In this document: piece after piece, positions 1-8,629 of the stretch
How the letters are laid out: every line of letters starts with the position of its first letter
Position numbering within the stretch: position 1 is the stretch's first letter
Assembly: GCF_000374805.1 (NCBI RefSeq)
Contig: NZ_KB895343.1
Location: forward strand, 1 to 64,000
Direction: 5' to 3'
Source of the DNA: Chitiniphilus shinanonensis DSM 23277
GTDB taxonomy: Bacteria > Pseudomonadota > Gammaproteobacteria > Burkholderiales > Chitinibacteraceae
Length of the DNA: 64,000 bases
Position numbers and translations under genes: made by a program
Notes under the pieces: model-generated
What the model was told of the DNA's origin: nothing
Databases searched by the model: none
The model's input: only the letters and a program-made list of their open reading frames with translations

Positions 1-210
1 CAGGCGGTGTTCAACGCCGGCACCATCAACGACGGGGTCTATGGCTCGCTGACCATCGATGCGGCCGGTAACTGGACCTACACCTTGAACAACGCCGACC
101 CGGCGGTGCAGGTGCTGAAGGAGGGCGAGAGCATCGTTCGCCCGATCACCGTCACCAGCGCCGACGGCACCACCCACGTCATCACCGTGACCATCCAGGG
201 CACCAACGAA
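1..210 (+). repeat. Near-identical coding repeat, copy 1 (VCBS module)
   Basis: Bases 1-210 recur almost unchanged at 601-810, exactly 600 bp later and in the same frame. The two encode nearly identical VCBS modules, separated by a diverged module, so the higher-order unit is about 200 codons. The array probably continues upstream of the window. Confidence 0.85.
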
Positions 211-3200
211 ACCGCCACCCTCGGTAGCGGCACGGTGCAGGAAGACACCACCCTCACTGCCGATGGCACCTTGGTCGCGACTGGCGTGGCGACCTTCGTG
301 CCGAGCACGCAGGCCGGCACCTACGGCTCGCTGACGGTCGATGCGGCCGGGCACTGGGTCTACACGCTGAACAACGCCGATCCGGTGGTGCAGGCGCTGG
401 TAACGGGCGAGACGAAGGTCGAGACCTTCACCGTGACGCTGGACGACGGCGCCACCACCACCGTCACCATCAACGTGCTGGGCCTGGACGATGGCGCGAT
501 CATCGTGCCGCACACCCCGGGCGCGGACGCGGGGACGGTGAAGGAAGACGTGATACTGACGGTGAGCGGTAAGCTGGACGTGACCGACCCGGATGCGGGG
601 CAGGCGGTGTTCAACGCCGGCACCATCAACGACGGGGTCTACGGTTCGCTGACCATCGACGCGGCCGGTAACTGGACCTATACGCTGAACAACGCCGACC
701 CGGCGGTGCAAGGGCTGAAGGAAGGCGAGACCGTCATCCGCCCGATCACCGTGACCAGTGCCGACGGCACCACTCATATCGTCACCGTGACCATCCTGGG
801 GACCAACGATGTGCCGACCGCGCGCAACGACAACGCGCAAACACTGGAAGACACGCCGCTGACCCTCTCCACCGGCACGCTGTTGGTCAACGACACCGAT
901 CCGGACGGCGACCCGCTGACCGTGATCTCGGTGCAGGACCCCACGCACGGCACCGTGACACTGGTGGGCGGCAACATCATCTTCACCCCTGATCCGGACT
1001 ACAACGGGCCCGCCTCGTTCACCTACACCATCAGTGACGGCCAGGGCGGCACCAGCACGGCCACGGTCAACATCCACGTGATCCCGGTCAACGACGCGCC
1101 GACCACCTGCGGCGGCATGGTCACCGGCATCGAGGACACCCCGCTGATCCTGCATTGGGGCGACTTCAACGCCAGCGATATCGATACCCCGGCCAGCGGG
1201 CTGTCGATCGTCGTCGGCAGCCTGCCGGCCGATGGCCTGCTGCAATACAAGGACGGTGGCGGCAACTGGGTCTCGGCGGCGGTGGGACAGGTGTTCAGCA
1301 AGTCCTTCATCGACAGCGGCAACCTGCGCTTCCTGCCGACGCTGAACGAGTCCGGCTCGGATGACTTCGGCGGCAACGGCGTGGGCAACAAGGAGGCCGA
1401 CTACGCCCGCTTCAACTACACCGTGTACGACGGCGAGCTCAGCAGCAACGTGGGTACCATGCGCATCGACATCACGCCGGTGGCCGATACCCCGCAACTG
1501 TCGCTGGAAGCCACCACCTCGACCACCCACGTCACCGACTTCCAGAACATCACGCTGCCGGACAACCCGGGCTGGACGCCGAACGTCAAGGCCAGCGACA
1601 TGATCTCGTTCGGCACCTCGACCTGGCAGACCGACAACCCGGGCGGCCTGCTGGAGGTGGGTTACCAGCACATCTACCTGGGTGGCGCGCAGAGCACCAA
1701 CAAGGTGATCGAGCTGGAACGCAACGCCGGTGACCCGGCCAACCTGTACACCGACCTGCAGGCGCAGACCGGCGACATCTTCCAACTGGCGTTCGACTAC
1801 TCGTCGCGGATGCAGTCCAGCTCGCTGATCAACGTGTACTGGGAAGGCCAGTTGATCAAGGTGCTCAACAGCGACACCCCGGGATTCCAGCACTTCACGC
1901 TGAACCTGGTGGCCACGCAGGACGGCACGTCGCGGCTGGAATTCCGCGCCGGTAACAGCGACAGCTACGGCGGCGTGCTCGACGGGATCTCGCTGGGCAA
2001 GGTGGACGACAACATCGGCCTCCAGGATCAGTGGATCCACCTGTCCAAGATCTCCGCGCAACTGACGGACACGGACGGGTCGGAAACGCTGGCGGTGTCG
2101 ATCAAGGACATCCCGGTGGGTGCCCAACTGACCGATGGCACGCATACCTTCACCGCCACGGCGGGGGCCACCTCGGTCGATGTGACCAACTGGAGTCTCG
2201 ACAGCCTGCAACTGAAGCCGCCGGCCGGCTTCGTGGGCGACCTGCAACTGCAGGTGTCCGCGACGGCGACCGAGACGGCCAACGGTGACCAGGCCACCGC
2301 GAGCAACGTCATCGACGTGACCGTGCTGCTGAACAATCAGCCGCCGACGGTGGGCAGCCAGTCGCTGACCGCCCTCGAAGGGGTGCCGTCGCATCTGATC
2401 ATCGACATCCCGACCGATCCCAACGGTGATGCGCTGACGGTCACGGTGACCACGCTGCCCACCACCGGGCAGATCCTCACCGATGGCGGCACGGCGGTGC
2501 AGGTGGGCGATACGCTGAGCATCCACCAACTGACCTCGCTGCAATACATCAGCCCGACCGACATCGTCGGCACGCAGGCTGCGGGCAGCTTCGGTTATGC
2601 GGTCAGCGACGGCTACAACACCGTGCATGACAGCCTGACCATCCAGGTGGTGGACAACCCGGCGATCATCCACGGCCGCGACGGCAACGACCAGATCACC
2701 GTGGCCTACGGCGAGGCGGGCGACGGCACCACCGTCTATGCCCAGTACGGCGCCTACGTCGATGGCAGCGGCGTGCCGCACGGCGCGGAAGGCCCGGTGG
2801 TCATCAACACCACCGGCACCGCCCAGGTGTTCGATGCCGGCGGCGGTAACGACTACGTCGAAGGTGGCGCCGGCAACGACGTGATCTACCTGGGCGACAG
2901 CGGCGGCACCGCTGGGACGGTCAACGAGGACCTCGGTCTGAAGTTCGTGCTGAACGACGGCCTGATGACCACGGCGGACCACCTGGTGACCCAGGCGTCG
3001 GACGGCATGCTGAGCGCGGCGGCCAAGACCTCGCAACCGGTGGCCGACCTGGCGAACGGCGGTAGCGGCGACGACATCATCTTCGGCGGCGGCGGCACCG
3101 ACCTGATCTACGGTGGCGCCGGGGACGACGTGCTGTATGGCGGCGCCCAGTCCGACGGGCTGCGCGGCGGCGCGGGCAACGACACGCTGATCGGCGGGCC

Positions 3201-3678
3201 GGGCAGCGACGCGTTGCGCGGCGACCTCGGCAACGACGTGTTCAAGTGGACGCTGGGCGACCAGCAGGCCACCCCGGGCGCCACGGCGCTGGGCGGCGGC
3301 AACTACCTGCACCTGCCGAGTTCGGTCAATGTGGCCAAGGGTGCCACCGACGTGGTGATGGATTTCAACATGAGCACCGCGGACGGCGACAACGACAAGC
3401 TGGATCTGCGCGACCTGCTGCAAGGCGAACTGCACAGCGACGGCAACATCGGCAACCTGACCAACTACCTGCGGCTGGAAACCGTGCCCAACACCGGCGG
3501 CGGCGGCAGCAGCACCGTGATCCACATCAGCCACGACGGCGGCTTCTCCGGCGGCTACAACCTCGCCGCGGAAGACCAGACCATCGTGTTGCAGAACGTG
3601 GACCTCGGCGCCAACGACACCACCAATGCCGCGGTGATCCAGGACCTGCTCAACAAGGGCAAGCTGGTCACCGATTGA
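1..3678 (+). CDS. Giant RTX adhesin, C-terminal part (LapA-like, type I secreted); 5' end outside window
   Basis: The reading frame is open from base 1, so only the last 1225 residues are seen. Order of parts: VCBS-type modules of about 100 residues (roughly 1-275), cadherin/Ig-like modules with DNDAPT-type joints (275-495), a jelly-roll-like segment ending in LDGISLG (about 520-670), more Ig-like modules (670-900), two blocks of RTX nonapeptides such as GGAGNDVIY (about 947-970 and 1020-1083), and a C-terminal type I secretion target region of the VCA0849 kind. Such proteins are very large surface adhesins for biofilm formation. The convergent lapD-lapG genes and the nearby TolC-like gene support this. 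The N-terminal retention module and LapG cleavage site would lie upstream of the window. Family call is firm; ligand is unknown. Confidence 0.93.
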   Translation, partial: QAVFNAGTINDGVYGSLTIDAAGNWTYTLNNADPAVQVLKEGESIVRPITVTSADGTTHVITVTIQGTNETATLGSGTVQEDTTLTADGTLVATGVATFVPSTQAGTYGSLTVDAAGHWVYTLNNADPVVQALVTGETKVETFTVTLDDGATTTVTINVLGLDDGAIIVPHTPGADAGTVKEDVILTVSGKLDVTDPDAGQAVFNAGTINDGVYGSLTIDAAGNWTYTLNNADPAVQGLKEGETVIRPITVTSADGTTHIVTVTILGTNDVPTARNDNAQTLEDTPLTLSTGTLLVNDTDPDGDPLTVISVQDPTHGTVTLVGGNIIFTPDPDYNGPASFTYTISDGQGGTSTATVNIHVIPVNDAPTTCGGMVTGIEDTPLILHWGDFNASDIDTPASGLSIVVGSLPADGLLQYKDGGGNWVSAAVGQVFSKSFIDSGNLRFLPTLNESGSDDFGGNGVGNKEADYARFNYTVYDGELSSNVGTMRIDITPVADTPQLSLEATTSTTHVTDFQNITLPDNPGWTPNVKASDMISFGTSTWQTDNPGGLLEVGYQHIYLGGAQSTNKVIELERNAGDPANLYTDLQAQTGDIFQLAFDYSSRMQSSSLINVYWEGQLIKVLNSDTPGFQHFTLNLVATQDGTSRLEFRAGNSDSYGGVLDGISLGKVDDNIGLQDQWIHLSKISAQLTDTDGSETLAVSIKDIPVGAQLTDGTHTFTATAGATSVDVTNWSLDSLQLKPPAGFVGDLQLQVSATATETANGDQATASNVIDVTVLLNNQPPTVGSQSLTALEGVPSHLIIDIPTDPNGDALTVTVTTLPTTGQILTDGGTAVQVGDTLSIHQLTSLQYISPTDIVGTQAAGSFGYAVSDGYNTVHDSLTIQVVDNPAIIHGRDGNDQITVAYGEAGDGTTVYAQYGAYVDGSGVPHGAEGPVVINTTGTAQVFDAGGGNDYVEGGAGNDVIYLGDSGGTAGTVNEDLGLKFVLNDGLMTTADHLVTQASDGMLSAAAKTSQPVADLANGGSGDDIIFGGGGTDLIYGGAGDDVLYGGAQSDGLRGGAGNDTLIGGPGSDALRGDLGNDVFKWTLGDQQATPGATALGGGNYLHLPSSVNVAKGATDVVMDFNMSTADGDNDKLDLRDLLQGELHSDGNIGNLTNYLRLETVPNTGGGGSSTVIHISHDGGFSGGYNLAAEDQTIVLQNVDLGANDTTNAAVIQDLLNKGKLVTD
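601..810 (+). repeat. Near-identical coding repeat, copy 2 (VCBS module)
   Basis: Second copy of the module at 1-210, with only scattered, mostly synonymous differences. This is typical of adhesin arrays that expand or contract by recombination. Confidence 0.85.
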
Positions 3679-3694
3679 CGGCCGGTTCCATTGA

Positions 3695-3728
3695 AAACGG
3701 CGCTCCACGGAGCGCCGTTTTTTTTTTG
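3695..3728. terminator. Intrinsic terminator between the adhesin gene and lapD
   Basis: A 12-bp GC-rich stem (AAACGGCGCTCC pairing with GGAGCGCCGTTT) is followed by a run of about ten T. It lies 17 bp after the adhesin stop. The A-run on the other side could let it also serve the convergent lapD transcript. Confidence 0.9.
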
Positions 3729-3760
3729 CCATGGGGCGAAGCGGCCCCGGTCGATTGGCC

Positions 3761-5683
3761 CTAACCTTCGCGCAGGCGGCCGGTCGCGGCCGGGCCGGTC
3801 CAGCCGCCCACGCCCAGCGACAGCAGCACCCGCCATTCGCCCTCGTCGTGCACGCCTTCGGCGATGGTCAGCATGTCGTTGCCCGCGGCGATGCCGACGA
3901 TCGCCTTCACCAACTGCTGATTGCCGGGATGCTCGTCGATGGCCTGGACGAAGCTGCCGTCGATCTTCAGGTAATCCAGCTGGAGTTCGTAAAGCTGGGG
4001 AACGCTGTTGAAATGGCGGCCGAAGTGCTCGATGCCCAGCTTGCAGCCATACGGCCGCACCCGGCGCGCGAAGGCAGCGAGGGCGATCATCTCGTCGCGG
4101 AAGCCGAACTCGTTGACCTCGAACCACAGGCGGCCCGACTGGTCGCGGTGCTGGCGCAGCAGCGACACCAGCCGATCGACGAAGCCGGTGTCGGCGATCG
4201 AGGTGGCGGACAGATTGATCGCCAGCGGATAGCCCACCCGCTCCAGTTCGGCCAGACCGAGGCGTACCGTCTCCAGATCCAGCACCGGTGTCAGCCCCAG
4301 GCGGCTGGCGTGCGGCATGAAGGTGCCGGCGGTCAGCAGGCCGCCGTCGTGGCGCAGCCGCAGCATCAGCTCGCGATGCAGCAGCCGATCGTCGCGGTCC
4401 AGCACCGGGAACGACGCCAACTGGAAATCCTCGCGGGTCAGCGCGCCGGTCAGCAGGGTGTGCCAGTCGTGCGCCGGCAGCGCGGCGTCCACGTCGCCAT
4501 CGCGCAGCAGCTCCACGCTGCCGGACGTCTCCTCGGCGCGCGCCAGCGCCTGGTCGGCACGGTTCAGCAACTGGCCCGGATCGTCGCCATGGCGATAGGT
4601 GGCGATGCCGATGGTGGCCAGCCGGTCGTCGTCGGTCAGTTCCACCCGGCGCAGTTCGCCCAGGTTTTCCAGCAGTCCGACGGCGAAGGCGTGGGCCTCC
4701 TCGCCGCCGAGCCCCGGCGCGAGCACGGCGAAATCGGCGCCGTTCAGGCGGGCTTGCAGCCAATCGGGCTGCTCGGCCCCCGCGGCGGCCAGCTTGCCGG
4801 CGACGAACTGCAGGAACTGGTCGGCGCGCTCGCGGCCCAGCCGGCGGTTGATGCCGCCGAGGTCGTGCAGCCGCAGCAGCAGCAGGCTGCCCGTCGGCGC
4901 GGCGGATTCGTCCTCCAGCGCCTGCGCCAGCCGACCGATGAAGAAGCCCCGGTTGGGCAGGCGGGTCAGCGAATCGCGGTTGGCCTCGCTGCGCAGCGAT
5001 TCGATCCGCGTCGCCTGCTCGGCGAACATGGTCTTTACCCGCGCGACCATGGTGTTCATGGCCCGCACCACGTAGCGCAGCTCGATCACGCGCGGTTCGG
5101 TGATGGTGATGAAGCGGCGTTCGGTGATGGCCTCGGCCTGGCCCACCATCTGTACGATGGGGCGGCTGACCCAGCGCACCAGCAGTTGGATCGCCACGCC
5201 GGCCACCAGCCCGGCGGCGGAAATCCACAGCAGCAGGTGCAGCGCGCCGTCCCACAGCGACAGGTAGGCATAACGCGAGTGCGCCAGCACCGTCACGCTT
5301 CCGGCCTGGTGCCAGCCATCGCTTACGTCGGCCTGGCCCGCCTGTACCTGGATCGGGAACAGCCGCATGAACCATCCCGGCACGCCCTCGGGCATGGCGT
5401 GGTTCTCGCGCTCGACCACCACCCGGCCGGTCACGTCGCGATAGCGCACCATCTCGAAATGCCCGCTGTCGAAGAGCGCGGTCACCAGCAACTGCGTGGT
5501 GGCGTCGTCCTTGCTCTGCTGCGACATCGACAACGCCAGCGACGACGCGTTGTCGGCGCTTTGTATGTAGAGCTGCTGCTCCAGGTAGTTGCGGGCGGTC
5601 AGCATGCTCACCACGAAGCTGCCGACGAAGGCGAGCAAGGTGATGGTGATGACCATGATCCAGAGTTGCCTTAGCAGTGACAT
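3761..5683 (-). CDS. lapD: LapD-like inner-membrane c-di-GMP receptor (degenerate GGDEF-EAL)
   Basis: 640 aa. A membrane segment near 7-28, a periplasmic domain to about 148, a second membrane segment near 149-172, a HAMP linker, a GGDEF-like domain (about 235-390) and an EAL-like domain (about 400-640). The GGDEF signature is degenerate (RLNGADF, 312-318). In the EAL domain the catalytic DDFG is replaced by EHFG, while KID and AEGV remain. This fits a binding protein rather than an active cyclase or phosphodiesterase. Known LapD binds c-di-GMP in the cytoplasm and sequesters the protease LapG in the periplasm, which keeps the adhesin on the surface. It lies 49 bp downstream of lapG, probably in one transcript, and is convergent to the adhesin gene. 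Confidence 0.9.
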   Translation of the reverse strand: MSLLRQLWIMVITITLLAFVGSFVVSMLTARNYLEQQLYIQSADNASSLALSMSQQSKDDATTQLLVTALFDSGHFEMVRYRDVTGRVVVERENHAMPEGVPGWFMRLFPIQVQAGQADVSDGWHQAGSVTVLAHSRYAYLSLWDGALHLLLWISAAGLVAGVAIQLLVRWVSRPIVQMVGQAEAITERRFITITEPRVIELRYVVRAMNTMVARVKTMFAEQATRIESLRSEANRDSLTRLPNRGFFIGRLAQALEDESAAPTGSLLLLRLHDLGGINRRLGRERADQFLQFVAGKLAAAGAEQPDWLQARLNGADFAVLAPGLGGEEAHAFAVGLLENLGELRRVELTDDDRLATIGIATYRHGDDPGQLLNRADQALARAEETSGSVELLRDGDVDAALPAHDWHTLLTGALTREDFQLASFPVLDRDDRLLHRELMLRLRHDGGLLTAGTFMPHASRLGLTPVLDLETVRLGLAELERVGYPLAINLSATSIADTGFVDRLVSLLRQHRDQSGRLWFEVNEFGFRDEMIALAAFARRVRPYGCKLGIEHFGRHFNSVPQLYELQLDYLKIDGSFVQAIDEHPGNQQLVKAIVGIAAGNDMLTIAEGVHDEGEWRVLLSLGVGGWTGPAATGRLREG

Positions 5684-5732
5684 GACGATGTCCTTGTGCC
5701 TTATGGTCCGGGTGGAGGCGCCGGTTGCGCGT

Positions 5733-6416
5733 TCATGGGTAATAGCCCTGCTGCTGCATGCGCTGCATCAGGTTCTTCCAGCGCGACAGCCGGTCCACCG
5801 AGGCGGTGGAGGCGCCGGGGACATACACCCCGTCGCGATTGAAACTGAACACCGGGAGCAGGTCGGGGCGGCGCGACGCCGGGCGGATCTCGCCGATCAG
5901 GTTGTCCAGCACCAGCGGCTCGGCCTGCGGCGTCGCGTAGTAGGTGAGGACCATGTGCGCCTGCGTCACCTTGCTGTCCGGGCCGCCGATGCGCGCCTTG
6001 ACGTAGGTGAGCCGCAGCTTGGCGCTGTCCATGCCGGCCTCGATCAGGCTGAAGTACTTGGCGATGGCGAAGTCCTCGCAATCGCCGCCGCCCTTGCCGA
6101 GCGATTCCAGCGGCGTGGCCCAGTAGTCCACCTCGCCCCACAGCACCTGATCGTCGACGAAAGCCAGGTTGCGGTTGAAGAAATCGTTGATGGTCTGCAT
6201 CCGCTCCGGCTCGGGCAGGCTGCGGGCGGTGGCGACGGCCTGGCGCCATGCCTGGAACACCCGCAACGGCTTCTGACCGAACCGGGTCTGCAACACCTGC
6301 TCCATGCGCTCGACATTGATTTCCGAAAAAACCGGCCAGCTCAAAAGGATGGCCGTCAGAAAAAAAGCCGGAAATGGGGTAAGGCGTAGTGGGGGAATTC
6401 TTTTTAGGAAGCGCAC
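5733..6416 (-). CDS. lapG: LapG-like periplasmic cysteine protease (BTLCP, transglutaminase-like)
   Basis: 227 aa from the GTG chosen here; a TTG six codons upstream (6434) is also possible. The GTG start gives a short basic stretch followed by a hydrophobic segment, a plausible Sec signal. Catalytic residues of the bacterial transglutaminase-like cysteine protease family are visible: Cys in GGGDCEDFA, His in QAHMVLTYY and Asp in VLDNLIGEI (residues 119, 160 and 177 counted from the TTG). LapG cleaves the N-terminal part of LapA-type adhesins and releases them when c-di-GMP is low. Its position directly before lapD and beside an RTX adhesin agrees with this. Confidence 0.9.
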   Translation of the reverse strand: MRFLKRIPPLRLTPFPAFFLTAILLSWPVFSEINVERMEQVLQTRFGQKPLRVFQAWRQAVATARSLPEPERMQTINDFFNRNLAFVDDQVLWGEVDYWATPLESLGKGGGDCEDFAIAKYFSLIEAGMDSAKLRLTYVKARIGGPDSKVTQAHMVLTYYATPQAEPLVLDNLIGEIRPASRRPDLLPVFSFNRDGVYVPGASTASVDRLSRWKNLMQRMQQQGYYP

Positions 6417-6621
6417 CGCTGGGCTGCCCGCCAAATAAACTTAATCATCGTCAAAAGTATAGGCCCTGTTGGGCTATATAGGCTGAGTGGAGGGTGATTA
6501 CCAAAATTCATGTGGTAGACTGGCTTTACGTGAAAATTCAAAAGAATCGTCAAGAAGACGTTCCAATGTGCGGCCTCGCCAATTGGGCTGAAGCGAGGTC
6601 TCTGATTTGGAGAATGGCAAA

Positions 6622-8457
6622 ATGGACCTCAAGAAAACCTCGCTGCTTGCCGGCGTCGTTCTTGCGTTGACATCGCACGCCTACGGGGAAAGCCTCGCCG
6701 ATGCGGTGGAAAAGGCCGTGTTGCGAAATCCTGACGTCAAAGCCCGCTGGTACGATTTTCGTGCCGCTGGCGAGGATGTGGACATCGCTCGCGGTGCCTA
6801 CTATCCGCGCATTGATGTCCAGGGCGCGGTCGGCAAAGCCTGGCGCGACGACCCCAATATCGACAGCCGCAGTTATTCCAACCCCAGTGCTGGCATCGAA
6901 TTACGCCAGATCTTGTTCGACGGTTTCGCCACGCGCGATGAAGTTCGCCGTCTCAACTACGCCAAGCTGACTCGTTATTACGAATTGCTCGCCACCAGCG
7001 ATAACTACGCGATGGATACGGTACAGGCGTATTACGACGTGCTGCGTTATCGCGAATTGGTGAGGCTGGCCGAGCTCAATCACAATACCCACAAGGATAT
7101 CTACAAGCTGATCGAGGAGCGCACCCAGGCCGGCGTCGGACGACGTGTGGACCTGGAGCAGGCCGCCGGCCGTCTGGCTTTGGCCGAATCGAACCTGCTG
7201 ACCGAGCGTTCCAACCTCTACGACGTCTCCGCGCGCTATGCCCGGCTGGTGGGCGAGGAGCCGGCCGACCTGGAGCCGCCGCCCGATCTGGCGGCGCTAT
7301 TGCCGCAGGCGGATGCGGTGCTGCCGCAGGCGATCAAGAACAACCCGTCGTTCCTCGCGTCCGTGGCCAACATCCGCTCGGCGCGCGCCGGGCAGGGCGT
7401 GGCCCGCGCCGCGTACTGGCCGACGGTGGACGTGCGCGCCAGCCAGGGGTACGAGCGCAACCAGGATGGCGTGGACGGTTCCTACCACACCGGCCGGCTG
7501 ATGCTGATGCTCAACTACAACCTGTTCAAGGGCGGCAGCGACAAGGCGCGTGAGCGCCGCGCGCTGGAAGACCTGAACGGCGCGTTCGAGCTGCGCGACA
7601 AGGCGTGCCGCGATATCCGGCAGACCACGCAGATCGCCTGGAACAACGTGCAGCGTCTGGGTGAGCAGATCACCTACCTGGAGCAGCACGAGCTGTCCAC
7701 CCGCAAGGCGCGCGATGCCTACCGGCAACAGTTCGACATCGGCCAGCGCACCCTGCTGGACGTGTTGGATACCGAGAACGAACTGTTCGACGCCGCGCGT
7801 TCGCTGGTGTCGGGCCGGATCGATCGCAAGATCGCCGAGGCCCGGGTGCTGGCGCAGACCCACCAGTTGCTCGCCGCGCTGAAGTTGGCGCCGCTGGCCG
7901 CGGAAACCGACCAGAACGAGCTGAAGGGCAGCGAGCTGGAGGACGAACAGGTCCGGTGCAATACCGCCCTGCCGCCCAGCAGCAGCGATCTGGGCAGGAC
8001 GCCGGTGGCCGTCAAGGCTGCGCCGGTGACGGTCGCCCAGCTGGATGCGGCATTGCTCGATGCGCCGCCGGCCATGATCCCCGAAGCGGCGGCCAGCACC
8101 CGCCCGACGGTGACCGACGAAGCCTTGCAGATGCAGGTGTTCAACTGGGCCTCGGCCTGGGCGGCCAAGGACGTGAACCGCTACCTCGCCTTCTACGGCA
8201 GCAGCTTCAAGCCGGAAAACGCGGTCAGCCGCGATGCCTGGGAGGCGGAACGCGTGGCGCGCCTGACGGTGCCCAGCAATGTCCGGGTGGAGATCCACGG
8301 GTTCACCGTGACCAAGAAATCCGCCAATGCCGCCGAGGTGAAGTTCGTCCAGGCCTATGAAACCGGTAGTTATCGCGACCGCGTCACCAAGACCATGGTG
8401 CTGATGCCCGAGAACAACCAGTGGAAGATCGTCCGCGAACGCGTTCTCAAGGCTTGA
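6622..8457 (+). CDS. TolC-family outer membrane protein with C-terminal NTF2/SnoaL-like domain (LapE-like)
   Basis: 611 aa from the ATG at 6622, which has GGAG nine bases upstream; a TTG at 6607 is less likely. A signal peptide covers about 1-22. Two outer-membrane efflux repeats fill about 23-435, including the helical hairpin features of TolC/AggA proteins. After a linker, the last 120 residues (starting around LQMQVFNWASAWAAKD) look like an NTF2/SnoaL-fold domain as in Cds6-like proteins. TolC proteins form the outer-membrane channel of type I secretion systems, and the location divergent from lapG suggests it exports the adhesin. The extra domain is unusual; its role is unknown. The ABC transporter and membrane fusion genes are not in the window. 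Confidence 0.85.
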   Translation: MDLKKTSLLAGVVLALTSHAYGESLADAVEKAVLRNPDVKARWYDFRAAGEDVDIARGAYYPRIDVQGAVGKAWRDDPNIDSRSYSNPSAGIELRQILFDGFATRDEVRRLNYAKLTRYYELLATSDNYAMDTVQAYYDVLRYRELVRLAELNHNTHKDIYKLIEERTQAGVGRRVDLEQAAGRLALAESNLLTERSNLYDVSARYARLVGEEPADLEPPPDLAALLPQADAVLPQAIKNNPSFLASVANIRSARAGQGVARAAYWPTVDVRASQGYERNQDGVDGSYHTGRLMLMLNYNLFKGGSDKARERRALEDLNGAFELRDKACRDIRQTTQIAWNNVQRLGEQITYLEQHELSTRKARDAYRQQFDIGQRTLLDVLDTENELFDAARSLVSGRIDRKIAEARVLAQTHQLLAALKLAPLAAETDQNELKGSELEDEQVRCNTALPPSSSDLGRTPVAVKAAPVTVAQLDAALLDAPPAMIPEAAASTRPTVTDEALQMQVFNWASAWAAKDVNRYLAFYGSSFKPENAVSRDAWEAERVARLTVPSNVRVEIHGFTVTKKSANAAEVKFVQAYETGSYRDRVTKTMVLMPENNQWKIVRERVLKA

Positions 8458-8563
8458 CCCACCGCGTGCCGGCCACCCGCCGGCACGCACTTCTTCATCC
8501 GCGCGCGCCTGCCTGACCGGTCCATCTGCCTGTCGCCGGCATCGTCCGGCGCCGCCTGGAAAG

Positions 8564-8592
8564 AAAAAGCCCCGCTTGCGCGGGGCTTTTTC
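8564..8592. terminator. Bidirectional intrinsic terminator
   Basis: Stem AAAAAGCCCCGC / GCGGGGCTTTTT with a short loop, A-run on one side and T-run on the other. It separates the TolC-like gene from the convergent GH18 chitinase gene. Confidence 0.9.
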
Positions 8593-8629
8593 CGTGGCAA
8601 CCCTGCCACGGCCATGCAGCGGGGCCGGA

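Noticed and set aside
3761-5683. LapD-like protein as an active diguanylate cyclase or phosphodiesterase
   Set aside because: The GGDEF site is RLNGADF and the EAL metal motif DDFG is EHFG, so catalysis is unlikely.
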